DNA of 64,000 bases from Mycobacterium sp. OAS707 (GCF_014873705.1 NZ_JADBDS010000006.1:248001-312000); one strand, 5' to 3'. Shown: positions 31,807 through 40,748, numbered from the stretch's first letter. The notes: generated by a model not told the origin, from the sequence alone. Numbers and translations: made by a program.

Positions 31807-32157
31807 GTGCCCGAGACCCAACATCCGCCCCACGAAACCGCCGTCAGCGGTGAGAAGTATTTGGCTGTTCAGGCCAGCCCGGAATTCCAAGAGTTACGAA
31901 ATAGGCTGCGCCGCTTCGTTTTTCCGATGAGCGCGCTGTTCCTGGTCTGGTACTTCGCCTACGTGCTGCTTGGCGCGTTCGCGCACGACTTCATGGCGAT
32001 CAAAGTGTGGGGCAACATCAACGTCGGCCTGCTCATCGGCCTCGGCCAGTTCGTGTCGACATTCGCGATCACGGCCATCTACGTCCGGTTCGCCAACCGT
32101 GAACTCGACCCGCGGGCCGAAGCCATCCGCGCCGAGCTCGAAGGCGGCGCGGCATGA
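31807..32157 (+). CDS. DUF485 membrane protein, partner of the symporter
   Basis: 116-residue protein with two hydrophobic helices (about 41-60 and 75-97) and the DUF485 signature 'RRFVFPMSALFLVWYFAYVLLGAFAHDFMA'. In bacteria DUF485 genes precede acetate/monocarboxylate symporter genes of the ActP type, as here. The GTG at 31807 with aggag upstream is preferred to the longer Arg-rich frame from 31747. Its stop overlaps the symporter ATG (atga), so translation is coupled. Confidence 0.85.
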   Translation: MPETQHPPHETAVSGEKYLAVQASPEFQELRNRLRRFVFPMSALFLVWYFAYVLLGAFAHDFMAIKVWGNINVGLLIGLGQFVSTFAITAIYVRFANRELDPRAEAIRAELEGGAA

Positions 32158-33797
32158 CCGTCAACGTGCTTGCCGCCGCCACCGTCGGCAATCCCGCCGC
32201 CAACATCGGGATCTTCGCGTTGTTCGTCGCGATCACGCTCTACATCGTGATTCGCGCCAGCAAGAAGAACACCACGGCCGCCGAGTTCTTCACTGCCGGA
32301 CGCGCATTCACCGGACCGCAGAACGGCATCGCGATCTCCGGTGACTACCTTTCGGCCGCCAGCTTCCTCGGCATCGCGGGTGCCATCGCGGTGTACGGCT
32401 ACGACGGCTTCCTGTATTCGATAGGCTTCCTCGTCGCATGGCTCGTTGCTCTGCTGCTTGTTGCCGAATTACTGCGCAACGCAGGCAAATTCACGATGGC
32501 CGACGTTCTGAGCTTTCGGCTGAGGCAACGCCCCGTGCGACTCGCCGCCGCGACCACCACCCTCGCCGTCTGTCTGTTCTACCTGCTGGCTCAGATGGCA
32601 GGCGCCGGCGGTCTGGTCGCGCTGTTGCTCAACGTCAAGAGCGATCTCGGTCAGGCCCTCGTCATCGCGGTCGTCGGGCTGCTGATGATCCTCTACGTGC
32701 TCATCGGCGGAATGAAGGGCACCACCTGGGTGCAGATCATCAAGGCCGTCTTGCTGATCGGTGGCGCCGCATTGATGACCGTGTGGGTGCTGGCGAAGTT
32801 TGGTCTGAACTTCTCCGAGATGCTCGGCGGGGCGCAGTCCGCGGTGTCGGGTTCGTCGAGCAAGGCGGTCGCCGCCCGTGACGTGCTGGCGCCCGGCGCT
32901 CAGTACGGCACCTCGCTGACATCGCAGATCAACTTCATTTCGCTGGCGCTGGCCCTGGTGCTCGGCACGGCCGGCCTGCCGCACGTGCTGATGCGCTTCT
33001 ACACAGTGCCGACCGCGAAGGAGGCCCGCCGCTCGGTCGTGTGGGCGATCTGGCTGATCGGCGCCTTCTACCTGTTCACGTTGGCACTGGGTTACGGCGC
33101 CGCGGCCTTGGTCGGGCCCGACGCCATCCTCGCGGCGCCCGGCGCGCAGAATTCGGCCGCGCCGTTGCTGGCGTTCAAACTCGGCGGCGTCGTGCTGCTC
33201 GGTGTCATCTCGGCAGTCGCGTTCGCGACGATCCTCGCGGTGGTCGCGGGCCTGACCATCACGGCGGCAACGTCATTCGCGCACGACATCTATGCGAGCG
33301 TGTTGCGAAGCGGCGATGGAAAAGCACCGGTGACCGAGGCAGAACAGGTGCGCGTGTCCCGCATCACGGTCGTGGTGATCGGCATCATCGCGATCGGCCT
33401 CGGCATTCTCGCCAACGGTCAGAACATCGCGTTCCTCGTAGCGCTCGCCTTCGCGGTGGCCGCGGCGGCCAACCTACCGACGATCCTGTACTCGCTGTAC
33501 TGGTCACGGTTCAACACCCGCGGCGCGCTGTGGAGCATGTACGGGGGCCTGATCTCGACGATCGTGTTGATCATCTTCTCCCCCGCGGTGTCTGGTGCGA
33601 AGACCGCGATGCTGCCAAGCGTCGACTTCGCCTGGTTCCCGTTGGCCAATCCCGGCATCGTGTCGATTCCGCTGGCGTTCATCCTCGGCATCGTCGGCAC
33701 CCTCACGTCACCTGATCGCGGTGACGCCGAGCTCAACGCCGAATTCGAGGTGCGGACGCTGACCGGCGTCGGCGCGGAAAAGGCGGTCGGCCACTAG
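32154..33797 (+). CDS. Sodium:solute symporter, ActP/MctC type (acetate, monocarboxylates)
   Basis: 547-residue transporter with about 13 hydrophobic helices of the SSS family. 'FTAGRAFTGPQNGIAISGDYLSAASFLG' (about 45-72) is the SSS first-helix block, 'LGTAGLPHVLMRFYTVPTAKEARRS' the mid-protein signature, and 'LAVVAGLTITAATSFAHDIYA' the sodium-site region. With DUF485 upstream the likely substrates are acetate, propionate or pyruvate. Probably a recent accessory gene pair relative to M. tuberculosis, which has Rv1156 and Rv1155 almost adjacent (from memory). Confidence 0.9.
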   Translation: MTVNVLAAATVGNPAANIGIFALFVAITLYIVIRASKKNTTAAEFFTAGRAFTGPQNGIAISGDYLSAASFLGIAGAIAVYGYDGFLYSIGFLVAWLVALLLVAELLRNAGKFTMADVLSFRLRQRPVRLAAATTTLAVCLFYLLAQMAGAGGLVALLLNVKSDLGQALVIAVVGLLMILYVLIGGMKGTTWVQIIKAVLLIGGAALMTVWVLAKFGLNFSEMLGGAQSAVSGSSSKAVAARDVLAPGAQYGTSLTSQINFISLALALVLGTAGLPHVLMRFYTVPTAKEARRSVVWAIWLIGAFYLFTLALGYGAAALVGPDAILAAPGAQNSAAPLLAFKLGGVVLLGVISAVAFATILAVVAGLTITAATSFAHDIYASVLRSGDGKAPVTEAEQVRVSRITVVVIGIIAIGLGILANGQNIAFLVALAFAVAAAANLPTILYSLYWSRFNTRGALWSMYGGLISTIVLIIFSPAVSGAKTAMLPSVDFAWFPLANPGIVSIPLAFILGIVGTLTSPDRGDAELNAEFEVRTLTGVGAEKAVGH

Positions 33798-33839
33798 CTC
33801 GCGGGATTACTCGGGCGGCCGTATGGGTTATCTTCACGC

Positions 33840-35036
33840 GTGACCGCTCGACGATTCGCCTTCGGACTGCTGGCGTACGCCTTCGCGGCCATCATGGTCG
33901 GCACGACGTTGCCAACACCGATGTATGCGCTGTACGGCCAGCAGATGCACTTTGCGGTGCTGACCACCACCGTGATCTACGCGACCTACGCGGCCGGCGT
34001 GCTTTTCGCGCTGTTGGTGTTCGGGCGATGGTCCGACGCGATCGGCAGGCGGCCGGTGCTGCTGGCAGGTGTGGTGGCCGCGCTGGCCAGCGCCGCCGTC
34101 TTCCTGGTCGCAGACTCGGTTTCGCTGTTGTTGGTCGGACGTGTCTTGTCGGGGCTTTCGGCCGGCATCTTCACCGGCACAGCGACCGCAGCGGTCATCG
34201 AGGCTGCCCCGGAACACTGGCGCACCAGGGCCGCGGCGGTGGCGACGGTCGCCAACATGGGCGGGCTGGGCATCGGGCCGCTGTTGGCCGGTGTGCTTGT
34301 CCAATACGCACCTGCGCCACTGCAGCTCAGCTTCATCGTGCACATTGTGCTGGCGGCGCTGGCCGGCGCTGCGGTGCTGATCGTGCCGGAAACTTCCGCG
34401 CGCACCGGCAAGATCGGTGTGCAGCGCCTTTCGGTGCCAGCCGAGGTGCGCGCCGTGTTCGTCGTGGCCTCGTTGGCGGCGTTTGCAGGTTTCGCGGTGA
34501 CGGGGCTGTTCGCCGCGGTGGCGCCGTCGTTCGTCTCGGGCGTCGTCGGCATCGACAACCACGCGATCGCCGGACTCATTGCCAGCTCGATCTTCTTCGC
34601 GTCAGCGGCAGCGCAGATCGCCGCCCGCAACCTCAATTCACAACGCGCCGTAGCCATCGGCTGCGGAATCCTGGTCGCCGGCATGGTGATTCTAGCTGTG
34701 GCACTTCAGCTTTCGTCGCTCATCGGACTTGTCGCCGCCGCGGTGGTGGCAGGTGTCGGGCAGGGCATCAGCTTCAGCCGCGGTCTGGCCGCGGTCGCCG
34801 AGCGCACACCTGCCGACCGCCGCGCGGAAGTCAGCTCGACGTATTTCGTCGTCGCCTATGTGGCGATCTCGCTGCCGGTTGTCGGCGAAGGTGTGGCGGC
34901 CCAGCATTGGGGATTGCAAACGGCCGGTGTCACTTTCGCGATTGCCGTGGCAGCCCTGTCAGCCATCTGCCTGGTCGGCATTCTCGTGCTCGAGGCGCGC
35001 CAGTCCCGCAGCCTCGTCACGACAGGAATCGGCTGA
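33840..35036 (+). CDS. MFS transporter (drug/metabolite exporter type)
   Basis: 398-residue, 12-helix major-facilitator protein. Motif A is present after helix 2 ('GRWSDAIGRRPVLLAG', about 62-77) and motif C-like Gly/Pro residues in helix 5 ('ANMGGLGIGPLLAGVLV', about 139-155), which points to an exporter. GTG start. Its 3' end overlaps the convergent sulfotransferase gene by 20 bp. Substrate unknown. Confidence 0.85.
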   Translation: MTARRFAFGLLAYAFAAIMVGTTLPTPMYALYGQQMHFAVLTTTVIYATYAAGVLFALLVFGRWSDAIGRRPVLLAGVVAALASAAVFLVADSVSLLLVGRVLSGLSAGIFTGTATAAVIEAAPEHWRTRAAAVATVANMGGLGIGPLLAGVLVQYAPAPLQLSFIVHIVLAALAGAAVLIVPETSARTGKIGVQRLSVPAEVRAVFVVASLAAFAGFAVTGLFAAVAPSFVSGVVGIDNHAIAGLIASSIFFASAAAQIAARNLNSQRAVAIGCGILVAGMVILAVALQLSSLIGLVAAAVVAGVGQGISFSRGLAAVAERTPADRRAEVSSTYFVVAYVAISLPVVGEGVAAQHWGLQTAGVTFAIAVAALSAICLVGILVLEARQSRSLVTTGIG

Positions 35037-36261
35037 CGTAGGGCGCGAAGCGCCTGCGCAACTCGTCCTCGTCGAGTCCGAACATCTCGCACGACGTGAC
35101 GACCTTGCCAAGCCTGCCGCGTTGGTGACCGGCCAGATACTCGGTCAGCGCACCACGGGCCTCGTCGGTCACCGGTTCACCGACAAGGCCGTAGACCCGT
35201 TTTGCCACGCCGAGTTCGTCGGCCATGAAGTCGTCGAAAGTCACGTCGATAGAGCGTTGCGGCGCAATGACATCGCGGTCCCGGATCAGCGCGTTGAGCA
35301 TCAGCTCCAGCCGGTCGATCCAGTCGGCGGCGATCTCCTCCACCGGCACCGGTGACCGGTGCATGCGCGCCGAGTAAGTGAGCATCGCGACCATCGAAAT
35401 CGCCACCGGCACAGGATCGCGATGCGTACACACAACGGCGACGCCTGGAAAGACCTTGTCCAGCACTACAAGCTGCTCGAGGTGCTGGGGCGACTTGAGC
35501 AGCCAGCGTCTACCGCCCCGCAGGAATTGCAGCGCCTTGAGTTGGGTGGCCAGGTATTCGTAGGTCGACGTCTGGTCGTGGGCCAGGTAGTAGTCGGCCC
35601 ACCGCGGCACGTGCGCCAGCGTTTCCATGAACATCGTGGAGAAATCGTTGGCAAGCAACTGGATTTCCTCGTGCACATGTTCGGTGGTCATCTCGTGCAT
35701 GAGGGCGAAGTGCGGCATCAGCGTGTTCATCACCGCGACCGCGACATCCATGCGCGCCGCGCGCGGGTCGGGCTCGATGCCTTCCTCGGCGGGTAGCGGG
35801 AAGGGCTCGAAGCTCTCCCAGTAGGGCAGCGTGCGGAACGTCGGTCCCGCAGCCAACAGATTGTGCAGATGCGTGGTGCCGGTGCGTGGCAGTCCGGCGA
35901 TGACCACCGGTGGCAGCAGTTCGATGTCGTGGATCTCGGGGTGACGCGTGAGCAGGTCCGTCAGCAGCAGGCGGTTCTTGAGCCACTGAGACAATTGGCC
36001 GAAGAAGTTCACGATGCCCGGGCCATGCATGCCGTCGATTTCGTGCAGCGCGGCGAGGTAGACGTCGAGGCGCTCCCGGTAGTCGTCGGGCCCGAAGTCG
36101 TCGAGGCCGATGTCCGCGCTCGCCCTGGCGTGCAACGCATCCGCATCCAGCGGGCAGTCGGGCGCCAGCGCAGCCATCATGTCGAAGATCTGCTTGGCCT
36201 CGGGGCTGAACCGCGGCTCGGCGAGGTCATCAAGGTGGACCAGGGGTGTGGCGTGGGTCAC
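35017..36261 (-). CDS. PAPS-dependent sulfotransferase (Stf family)
   Basis: 414-residue sulfotransferase of the mycobacterial Stf type. The 5'-phosphosulfate loop is 'VIAGLPRTGTTHLHNLL' (about 120-136) and the 3'-phosphate site 'VVCTHRDPVPVAISMV' (about 281-296). 'EIQLLANDFSTMFMETLAHVPRW' is a family block. It would transfer sulfate from PAPS to a lipid or glycan hydroxyl; substrate unknown. GTG start; divergent from a TetR gene with 28 bp between and an operator-like palindrome there, so the TetR protein probably controls it. Confidence 0.88.
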   Translation of the reverse strand: MTHATPLVHLDDLAEPRFSPEAKQIFDMMAALAPDCPLDADALHARASADIGLDDFGPDDYRERLDVYLAALHEIDGMHGPGIVNFFGQLSQWLKNRLLLTDLLTRHPEIHDIELLPPVVIAGLPRTGTTHLHNLLAAGPTFRTLPYWESFEPFPLPAEEGIEPDPRAARMDVAVAVMNTLMPHFALMHEMTTEHVHEEIQLLANDFSTMFMETLAHVPRWADYYLAHDQTSTYEYLATQLKALQFLRGGRRWLLKSPQHLEQLVVLDKVFPGVAVVCTHRDPVPVAISMVAMLTYSARMHRSPVPVEEIAADWIDRLELMLNALIRDRDVIAPQRSIDVTFDDFMADELGVAKRVYGLVGEPVTDEARGALTEYLAGHQRGRLGKVVTSCEMFGLDEDELRRRFAPYVSRFLS

Positions 36262-36267
36262 GCTGAC

Positions 36268-36290
36268 TTATGTTACTCTGAGTTTCGTAA
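36268..36290. promoter_or_regulatory. Operator-like palindrome between sulfotransferase and tetR genes
   Basis: 23-bp imperfect inverted repeat centred on ACTC-T-GAGT with outer arms TTAtG and CgTAA (16 of 23 positions symmetric). It fills the 28-bp divergent gap and touches the TetR start codon, the usual place for a TetR autoregulatory site. Confidence 0.55.
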
Positions 36291-36862
36291 TGACAACAGA
36301 CCTTGGCCGGCCCCGCGATCCGCGCATCGACAGCGCGGTGCTGGAGTCGACGGTCGAACTGCTCGGCGAGACCGGATACGCCGCGCTGTCCGTGGATGCG
36401 ATCGCGCGCCGTGCCGGTACCAGCAAGCCCGCGATCTACCGGCGTTGGCCCAGCAAGGCGCACCTCGTGCACGAGGCGGTGTTCCCGATCAACAGTGGAA
36501 CCGAGCTGCCCGACACGGGCTCGCTGGCCGACGATGTGCGCGAAATGGTGCGCCGCACGGTCGCGGTGTTGACCACACCCGCGGCACGCGCCGCGCTGCC
36601 GGGACTGGTCGGCGAGATGGCCGCGGACTTGACGTTGCACGCGGCGCTTCTCGAGCGGTTCGGCGGCATCCTGTCTCGTGACATGACCGCGCGACTGGAT
36701 AACGCCATGGCACGCAACGAGATTCGGCCCGATGTCACCGCGGCAGAAGTCACCGAAGCCCTCGCGGGCATCACCTTCCTGGCGCTGCTCACGCGCGGTG
36801 CGCTCGACGACACCTGGGTCGAGCGAACCGCCAATTTGATTTTGAGAGGAATCTCTGCATGA
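36290..36862 (+). CDS. TetR-family regulator
   Basis: 190 residues. The HTH region (about 10-57) is 'RIDSAVLESTVELLGETGYAALSVDAIARRAGTSKPAIYRRWPSKAHLV' in family form (only parts quoted: 'SVDAIARRAGTS', 'AIYRRWPSKA'). The C-terminal domain matches TetR_C type regulators that end in 'ANLILRGIS'. ATG 36290. It overlaps the DUF1214 gene by 4 bp (atga) and is divergent from the sulfotransferase, so it probably represses both flanking units through the palindrome at 36268. Confidence 0.88.
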   Translation: MTTDLGRPRDPRIDSAVLESTVELLGETGYAALSVDAIARRAGTSKPAIYRRWPSKAHLVHEAVFPINSGTELPDTGSLADDVREMVRRTVAVLTTPAARAALPGLVGEMAADLTLHAALLERFGGILSRDMTARLDNAMARNEIRPDVTAAEVTEALAGITFLALLTRGALDDTWVERTANLILRGISA

Positions 36863-37962
36863 CGCACGAGTCCACTGCCGCGTGGCACGAGCTATTGGAA
36901 ACCCTTGGCGGGCTTGATCGCTCGTTCCTCGAAGGTGATCGCGCGGTCAGCGACGACCGGCACATCGCCGACGGTTACCGGATGCTGGCGACAACGTTGG
37001 GCGTCGCGCTCGATACCTATCTGTTCTCCGAGCCGAGCCGACCTCAGTTCGTGGAGGTGAACACACCATTTCGCCGTGACCGTCGGTGGGGCGGCGACAA
37101 CACCGACGCCTACTACCACATGTGCCCGGTCGATCCGAGGCGCCGCTATCGCATCAGCGGCAACAAGGGTGACAGCGTGTACTTTTCGGTGACGGCGTAC
37201 AACGAACCGTCGCCGGGTGCGTGGTCTGACCGGATCGTGGCGCTCATGCGCGACGACGACCTCGACATCGACGGGGAAGGCAACTTCTCCTTCGACCTTG
37301 GGCCGACGGACGACGGGGTGGTGTTGATGACCCGTGACTACCAGGCCGATCCGCTGACCGGCAGGCCGGTCCGCTGGCAGATAGCAGCGCTCGACGACCC
37401 TGAGCCGATTCGGCACGGGGACGCCGAAACCGCTGCGGCACTGCGGGCCAGCGCGGCCTGGCTGCGCACCATGTTCGCGATCGTGCCGCTCGCGGTCGGC
37501 GTACGCGTCGATGATTCACACCAGCTGGGGCATGAAGTGTCGCAAGTGGCAAACCAATTCGCCGACCCGTATCAGGTGCCCGACGCGAACTTCGGCTGGT
37601 CGGCGCGCGATGCGTGCTACGCGTATGGCAGCTTCGTGCTCGAGGACGACGAGGCGCTGGTGATCACCCATCGGCCACCGAAGTGCCGGTTCTGGAACCT
37701 GGTGGTGTGGAACCAGTTCATGGCCACCCACAATGTGAACGACGCGCGCAGTTCGGTCAACGGCCACAGCGCGGTGCCCAACGCCGATGGTTCGGTCACG
37801 ATCGTCGTCTCCCGCGGCATGACGAAACATCCGAATTCGCTTACCACGCTGGACTATCCGCGCGGCAACCTCGCGTTCCGGTGGTTTTTGGCCGACGAGG
37901 TCCCGGCGCGGCCGGAGGTGCAGTTGGTGAAGGCAACGGATGCACCGACGAGTGTTGACTGA
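36859..37962 (+). CDS. DUF1214-domain protein
   Basis: 367-residue soluble protein without signal peptide. The C-terminal half carries the DUF1214 pattern ('RFWNLVVWNQFMATHN', 'DGSVTIVVSRG', 'NLAFRWFLADE'). The N-terminal half contains 'YRISGNKGDSVYFSVTAYNEP', typical of the mycobacterial DUF1214 proteins often encoded near lipid and steroid metabolism genes. Biochemical role unknown. ATG overlaps the tetR stop; likely co-regulated with the divergent sulfotransferase. Confidence 0.82.
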   Translation: MTHESTAAWHELLETLGGLDRSFLEGDRAVSDDRHIADGYRMLATTLGVALDTYLFSEPSRPQFVEVNTPFRRDRRWGGDNTDAYYHMCPVDPRRRYRISGNKGDSVYFSVTAYNEPSPGAWSDRIVALMRDDDLDIDGEGNFSFDLGPTDDGVVLMTRDYQADPLTGRPVRWQIAALDDPEPIRHGDAETAAALRASAAWLRTMFAIVPLAVGVRVDDSHQLGHEVSQVANQFADPYQVPDANFGWSARDACYAYGSFVLEDDEALVITHRPPKCRFWNLVVWNQFMATHNVNDARSSVNGHSAVPNADGSVTIVVSRGMTKHPNSLTTLDYPRGNLAFRWFLADEVPARPEVQLVKATDAPTSVD

Positions 37963-38144
37963 GCCACGATGCATTGCCTGGGTCAACGCTAGCCGTAGGA
38001 TTCCAACCCGCGTGGCGGATGGCGATGTATCTACCAGGGGCGTTTGCAGGATTCTCATCGAAATGGCGGCCGCGTCGCGATAAATTCAGCTGCACGGTCT
38101 CCAGTCTCCGGTGATCGTTGTTCGGCAAAGGGGAGCTCGAGCGG

Positions 38145-39350
38145 ATGGATCGCCGGAACCAGGGGATCAGCCGGCGCAGTGCGCTTTTGGCGGTCGCCGG
38201 CGCCGTCGCACTCACCGCAGTGACACAGCCGATGCAAGCGGTGGCATTTATGGAGAAGCCGTCCCCCGGCCCGGTGGGGTCCGGGGAACGAGCGGACCTG
38301 GCTGAGCGGGCGGTCATGGAGCGGCACGTGCACACGCTCTGGGGGCAACCGGGGACGCAACTGGGCGCGCTGCACTGGCCGTCGTCGCTATTCGACAAAT
38401 GGTTGTTGGCGCGTTGGTGTTACTGGTGGCAGGCCCACCTGTTGGACTGCGCGGTGGATGCCGCGTACCGCGCACCCTCCCCCGAACGCATCGACCGGAT
38501 CGGCGCCATCGCGCGTGGCATTCACACCCGCAATCTCACCGGTTGGACCAACGCGTACTGCGACGACATGTCATGGCTGCTGCTGGCGCTCGAACGCGCC
38601 GACAGGCTGCTCGGCGTCCGGTTCGACGATGCCGTTCCGAAACTGCGGACCGCCCTGCTCGACGGCTGGAATCCGGCCGCTGGCGCGGTGCCGTGGAAGG
38701 TCGGGCACGATTACTACAGCACCTCCGCGATCGGTCCGACCGGCATCGCGATGGCGCGCCTGGGCAAGCTGTCCCACGCCGAACAACTCGCCGATTTCCT
38801 GAACACCCGGCTGCGCGACACCGAAAGCGGCCTCATCTTCGACGGCGTGCACGAACCCAGCGGGCCGGTGGACCAGGCATTGCGGACCTACTCTCAGGGC
38901 GTGGTCATCGGACTGGAGACCGAATTAGCCCTGCGCACAAACGATTCGAGCCATCGTGACCGCGCGGCGGCGCTGGTCGCCGCTACCGCCGACAGGCTCG
39001 CCGACGCGGGCGTAATCGACGGGGCCGGCGGGAACGACTCCGGGCTGTTCATGGGCATCCTGGCCAGGTATCTCGCCCAGACCGCGCTGGCCCTGGGCGA
39101 CACCATCGCCGCGGAGCTCGTGCACGCCTCAGCGCGGGCGGCTTGGGGCAACCGCGCCGAGGTGGACGGCCTGCCGCTGTTCGGTGCGGATTGGACCCGT
39201 CCGGTCACGCCGGCAGGTCTGGAAACCTCTCCCCGGCTCGCGGACTCGACGCTGGCGTCGTCGCCGAACCAGAGCCGCGATCTTTCGATACAGCTGAGCG
39301 GGTGGATGCTGCTCGAGGCGGATCACCAGCTCACCTTCGCCGGGCTCTGA
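38145..39350 (+). CDS. Tat-exported GH76-family glycosidase (alpha-1,6-mannanase type)
   Basis: 401-residue protein. The N-terminus 'RRNQGISRRSALLAVAGAVA' has a twin-Arg motif (Arg10-Arg11) and hydrophobic core, pointing to export of a folded enzyme by Tat. The body is an (alpha/alpha)6-barrel of GH76, with the catalytic-type acidic pair Asp140-Asp141 in 'YCDDMSWLLLALERA' and 'HEPSGPVDQALRTYSQGVVIG' downstream. GH76 enzymes cleave alpha-1,6-mannan. In a mycobacterium the natural target would be the mannan core of lipomannan/LAM or an environmental mannan. ATG 38145 has aggggag about 9 nt upstream; the frame extends 9 codons further without one. Confidence 0.82.
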   Translation: MDRRNQGISRRSALLAVAGAVALTAVTQPMQAVAFMEKPSPGPVGSGERADLAERAVMERHVHTLWGQPGTQLGALHWPSSLFDKWLLARWCYWWQAHLLDCAVDAAYRAPSPERIDRIGAIARGIHTRNLTGWTNAYCDDMSWLLLALERADRLLGVRFDDAVPKLRTALLDGWNPAAGAVPWKVGHDYYSTSAIGPTGIAMARLGKLSHAEQLADFLNTRLRDTESGLIFDGVHEPSGPVDQALRTYSQGVVIGLETELALRTNDSSHRDRAAALVAATADRLADAGVIDGAGGNDSGLFMGILARYLAQTALALGDTIAAELVHASARAAWGNRAEVDGLPLFGADWTRPVTPAGLETSPRLADSTLASSPNQSRDLSIQLSGWMLLEADHQLTFAGL

Positions 39351-39392
39351 GCTACGAAACTGGCCGGGAGCCGGCGCTCTAGCTCGCCCGAT

Positions 39393-39460
39393 CCCGCCGA
39401 ACGTGGGTTACCCGCACACCATCAGGCCCTCAAGCGTGCGGGTAACCCACGTTCGGCGGG
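39393..39460. terminator. 25-bp perfect inverted repeat between convergent genes
   Basis: CCCGCCGAACGTGGGTTACC... (39393-39417) is the exact reverse complement of 39436-39460, with an 18-nt loop. It lies between the convergent GH76 and LysE genes (39350 and 39480), so it can terminate both. At 25 bp it is far longer than other terminators here and may be a mobile palindromic repeat. Confidence 0.75.
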
Positions 39461-39479
39461 TCGGCCGAGCCCGAGACTC

Positions 39480-40091
39480 TCAGCGGGTCTGCGCCGCGAG
39501 CCTGCCCGCCAGGACGACGTAGGTGGCGGCGAAGCTGCGCCGCATCCACGCGACGATCCGTGGCCGCGAGATCACCTCGCGGCGGACCGCCCCGGCGAAC
39601 ACACCGTAGAGGCTGAACACCGCGAGCGTCGCCGCCATGAAGACGGTGCTGAGCCACACCATGTGCAGCATCGCGCCATTGCTGTCGGGCGCCACGAACT
39701 GCGGCAGGAATGCGAAGAAGAAGATGGTCAACTTCGGGTTCAGCACGTTGACCAAGACACCCGACACGATGACCCGCCAGGCTGACGGTTTCGCGTGATC
39801 GGGCTGCACCTCGAAGACCGACTTGTCGCGAAATGTCTTCCACGCCAGGTAAACCAGATATGCGACGCCCAGCCATTTGACGATCGAGAACGCCACCGCA
39901 CTGGCATGCATGATCGCCGCCAGGCCGGTCACCGCAGCGATCATGTGGGGCACGATCCCGAGCGTGCATGCAAAGGCCGCCACCAGGCTGGCCCGGGGAC
40001 CGCGCGACAGGCCTGCGGCGACGGTGTACAGCACGCCCGCCCCTGGGGTCGCGACCACAATCAAGGTCGTGATCAAAAATTCCGGCGTCAC
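39480..40091 (-). CDS. LysE/RhtB-family amino-acid exporter
   Basis: 203-residue membrane protein with six hydrophobic helices. The family N-terminal signature 'ATPGAGVLYTVAAGLSRGPRASLVAA' (about 14-39) and the mid motif 'VLVNVLNPKLTIFFFAFLPQF' (about 111-131) are clear. It likely exports amino acids or homoserine-lactone-like compounds. GTG start 3 bp after the stop of a small DUF5302 gene, so the two form an operon. Confidence 0.9.
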   Translation of the reverse strand: MTPEFLITTLIVVATPGAGVLYTVAAGLSRGPRASLVAAFACTLGIVPHMIAAVTGLAAIMHASAVAFSIVKWLGVAYLVYLAWKTFRDKSVFEVQPDHAKPSAWRVIVSGVLVNVLNPKLTIFFFAFLPQFVAPDSNGAMLHMVWLSTVFMAATLAVFSLYGVFAGAVRREVISRPRIVAWMRRSFAATYVVLAGRLAAQTR

Positions 40092-40094
40092 GGG

Positions 40095-40262
40095 TTAACC
40101 GCTCTTGCGGCGGAACTCCCTGCGGCTCTCGAGCGGTCCATGCGCCCGCGGCTGCTTGGCTCCGCCGTCCTTGTGGGCGGATCCGCCTGCCGCCTTGGCC
40201 TTCTTCCGCTCCAGCGCTTCCCGGAACTTGCGCTTGGTGTCGTCTTCCGGTGCATCTGCCAT
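40095..40262 (-). CDS. DUF5302-like small basic protein (55 aa)
   Basis: Complete short gene, ATG 40262 to TAA 40095-40097. The product starts MADAPEDDTKRKFREALERK, then runs through a Lys/Ala/Gly/His-rich middle ('GGSAHKDGGAK') to 'RREFRRKSG'. This pattern is the small actinobacterial DUF5302 family, an intrinsically disordered, strongly basic protein of unknown function. It directly precedes the LysE gene on the same strand. Too short for usual length filters. Confidence 0.82.
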   Translation of the reverse strand: MADAPEDDTKRKFREALERKKAKAAGGSAHKDGGAKQPRAHGPLESRREFRRKSG

Positions 40263-40304
40263 AGACGGCAGCCTAACCCGACGCCGCCGCAGCCGTCGTA
40301 CCCT

Positions 40305-40748
40305 TTACCGCTTGCCCGGCGGCATCCCGTAGACGTGCGAGATCGGCAACGTCAGCACCACCCTGCGGTCCTCGACCATGGCCCGTCGATAGTCGTCCCA
40401 GTCGGGGTGTTCACCGGCGATATTGCGGTACAAGGCGATCAGCGCCTCCACGGTGGCGTCGTCGGGCGCCGCGGCCGGCGGTGTCAGGTCCGCCTCGCCC
40501 TCGGCGACGGCGTAGGACCAGCCGTCGTCCGAGCTGACATGGATGGACGCCCGCGGGTCGCGGCGCAGGTTGCGGGTCTTGGCCCGCTGCTCGGTGAGCG
40601 ACGCCTGGATGGCCAGATTGGGTTTGTCGAACCAGTAGGACACATTCGACAACTGCGGCCTGCCGTCGCGCTTGATCGTGGCCAGCACGCCCAGCGAGTT
40701 CCCGCAGAGCAGCGCCAGCAGCTTGTCGTCGAACACATGGCGTCCCAT
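40305..40748 (-). CDS. F420/FMN-binding split-barrel oxidoreductase (Rv1155-like)
   Basis: 147-residue protein of the pyridoxamine-5'-phosphate-oxidase fold, clear relative of Rv1155, which binds coenzyme F420. Conserved blocks are 'NSLGVLATIKRDGRPQLSNV' (about 14-33), 'TRNLRRDPRASIHVSSDDGWSYAVAEG' and the C-terminal 'PISHVYGMPPGKR'. It probably reduces or oxidises an unsaturated or quinone-like substrate with F420, linking it to fbiC. ATG 40748. Divergent from the DUF1697 gene by 46 bp. Confidence 0.92.
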   Translation of the reverse strand: MGRHVFDDKLLALLCGNSLGVLATIKRDGRPQLSNVSYWFDKPNLAIQASLTEQRAKTRNLRRDPRASIHVSSDDGWSYAVAEGEADLTPPAAAPDDATVEALIALYRNIAGEHPDWDDYRRAMVEDRRVVLTLPISHVYGMPPGKR

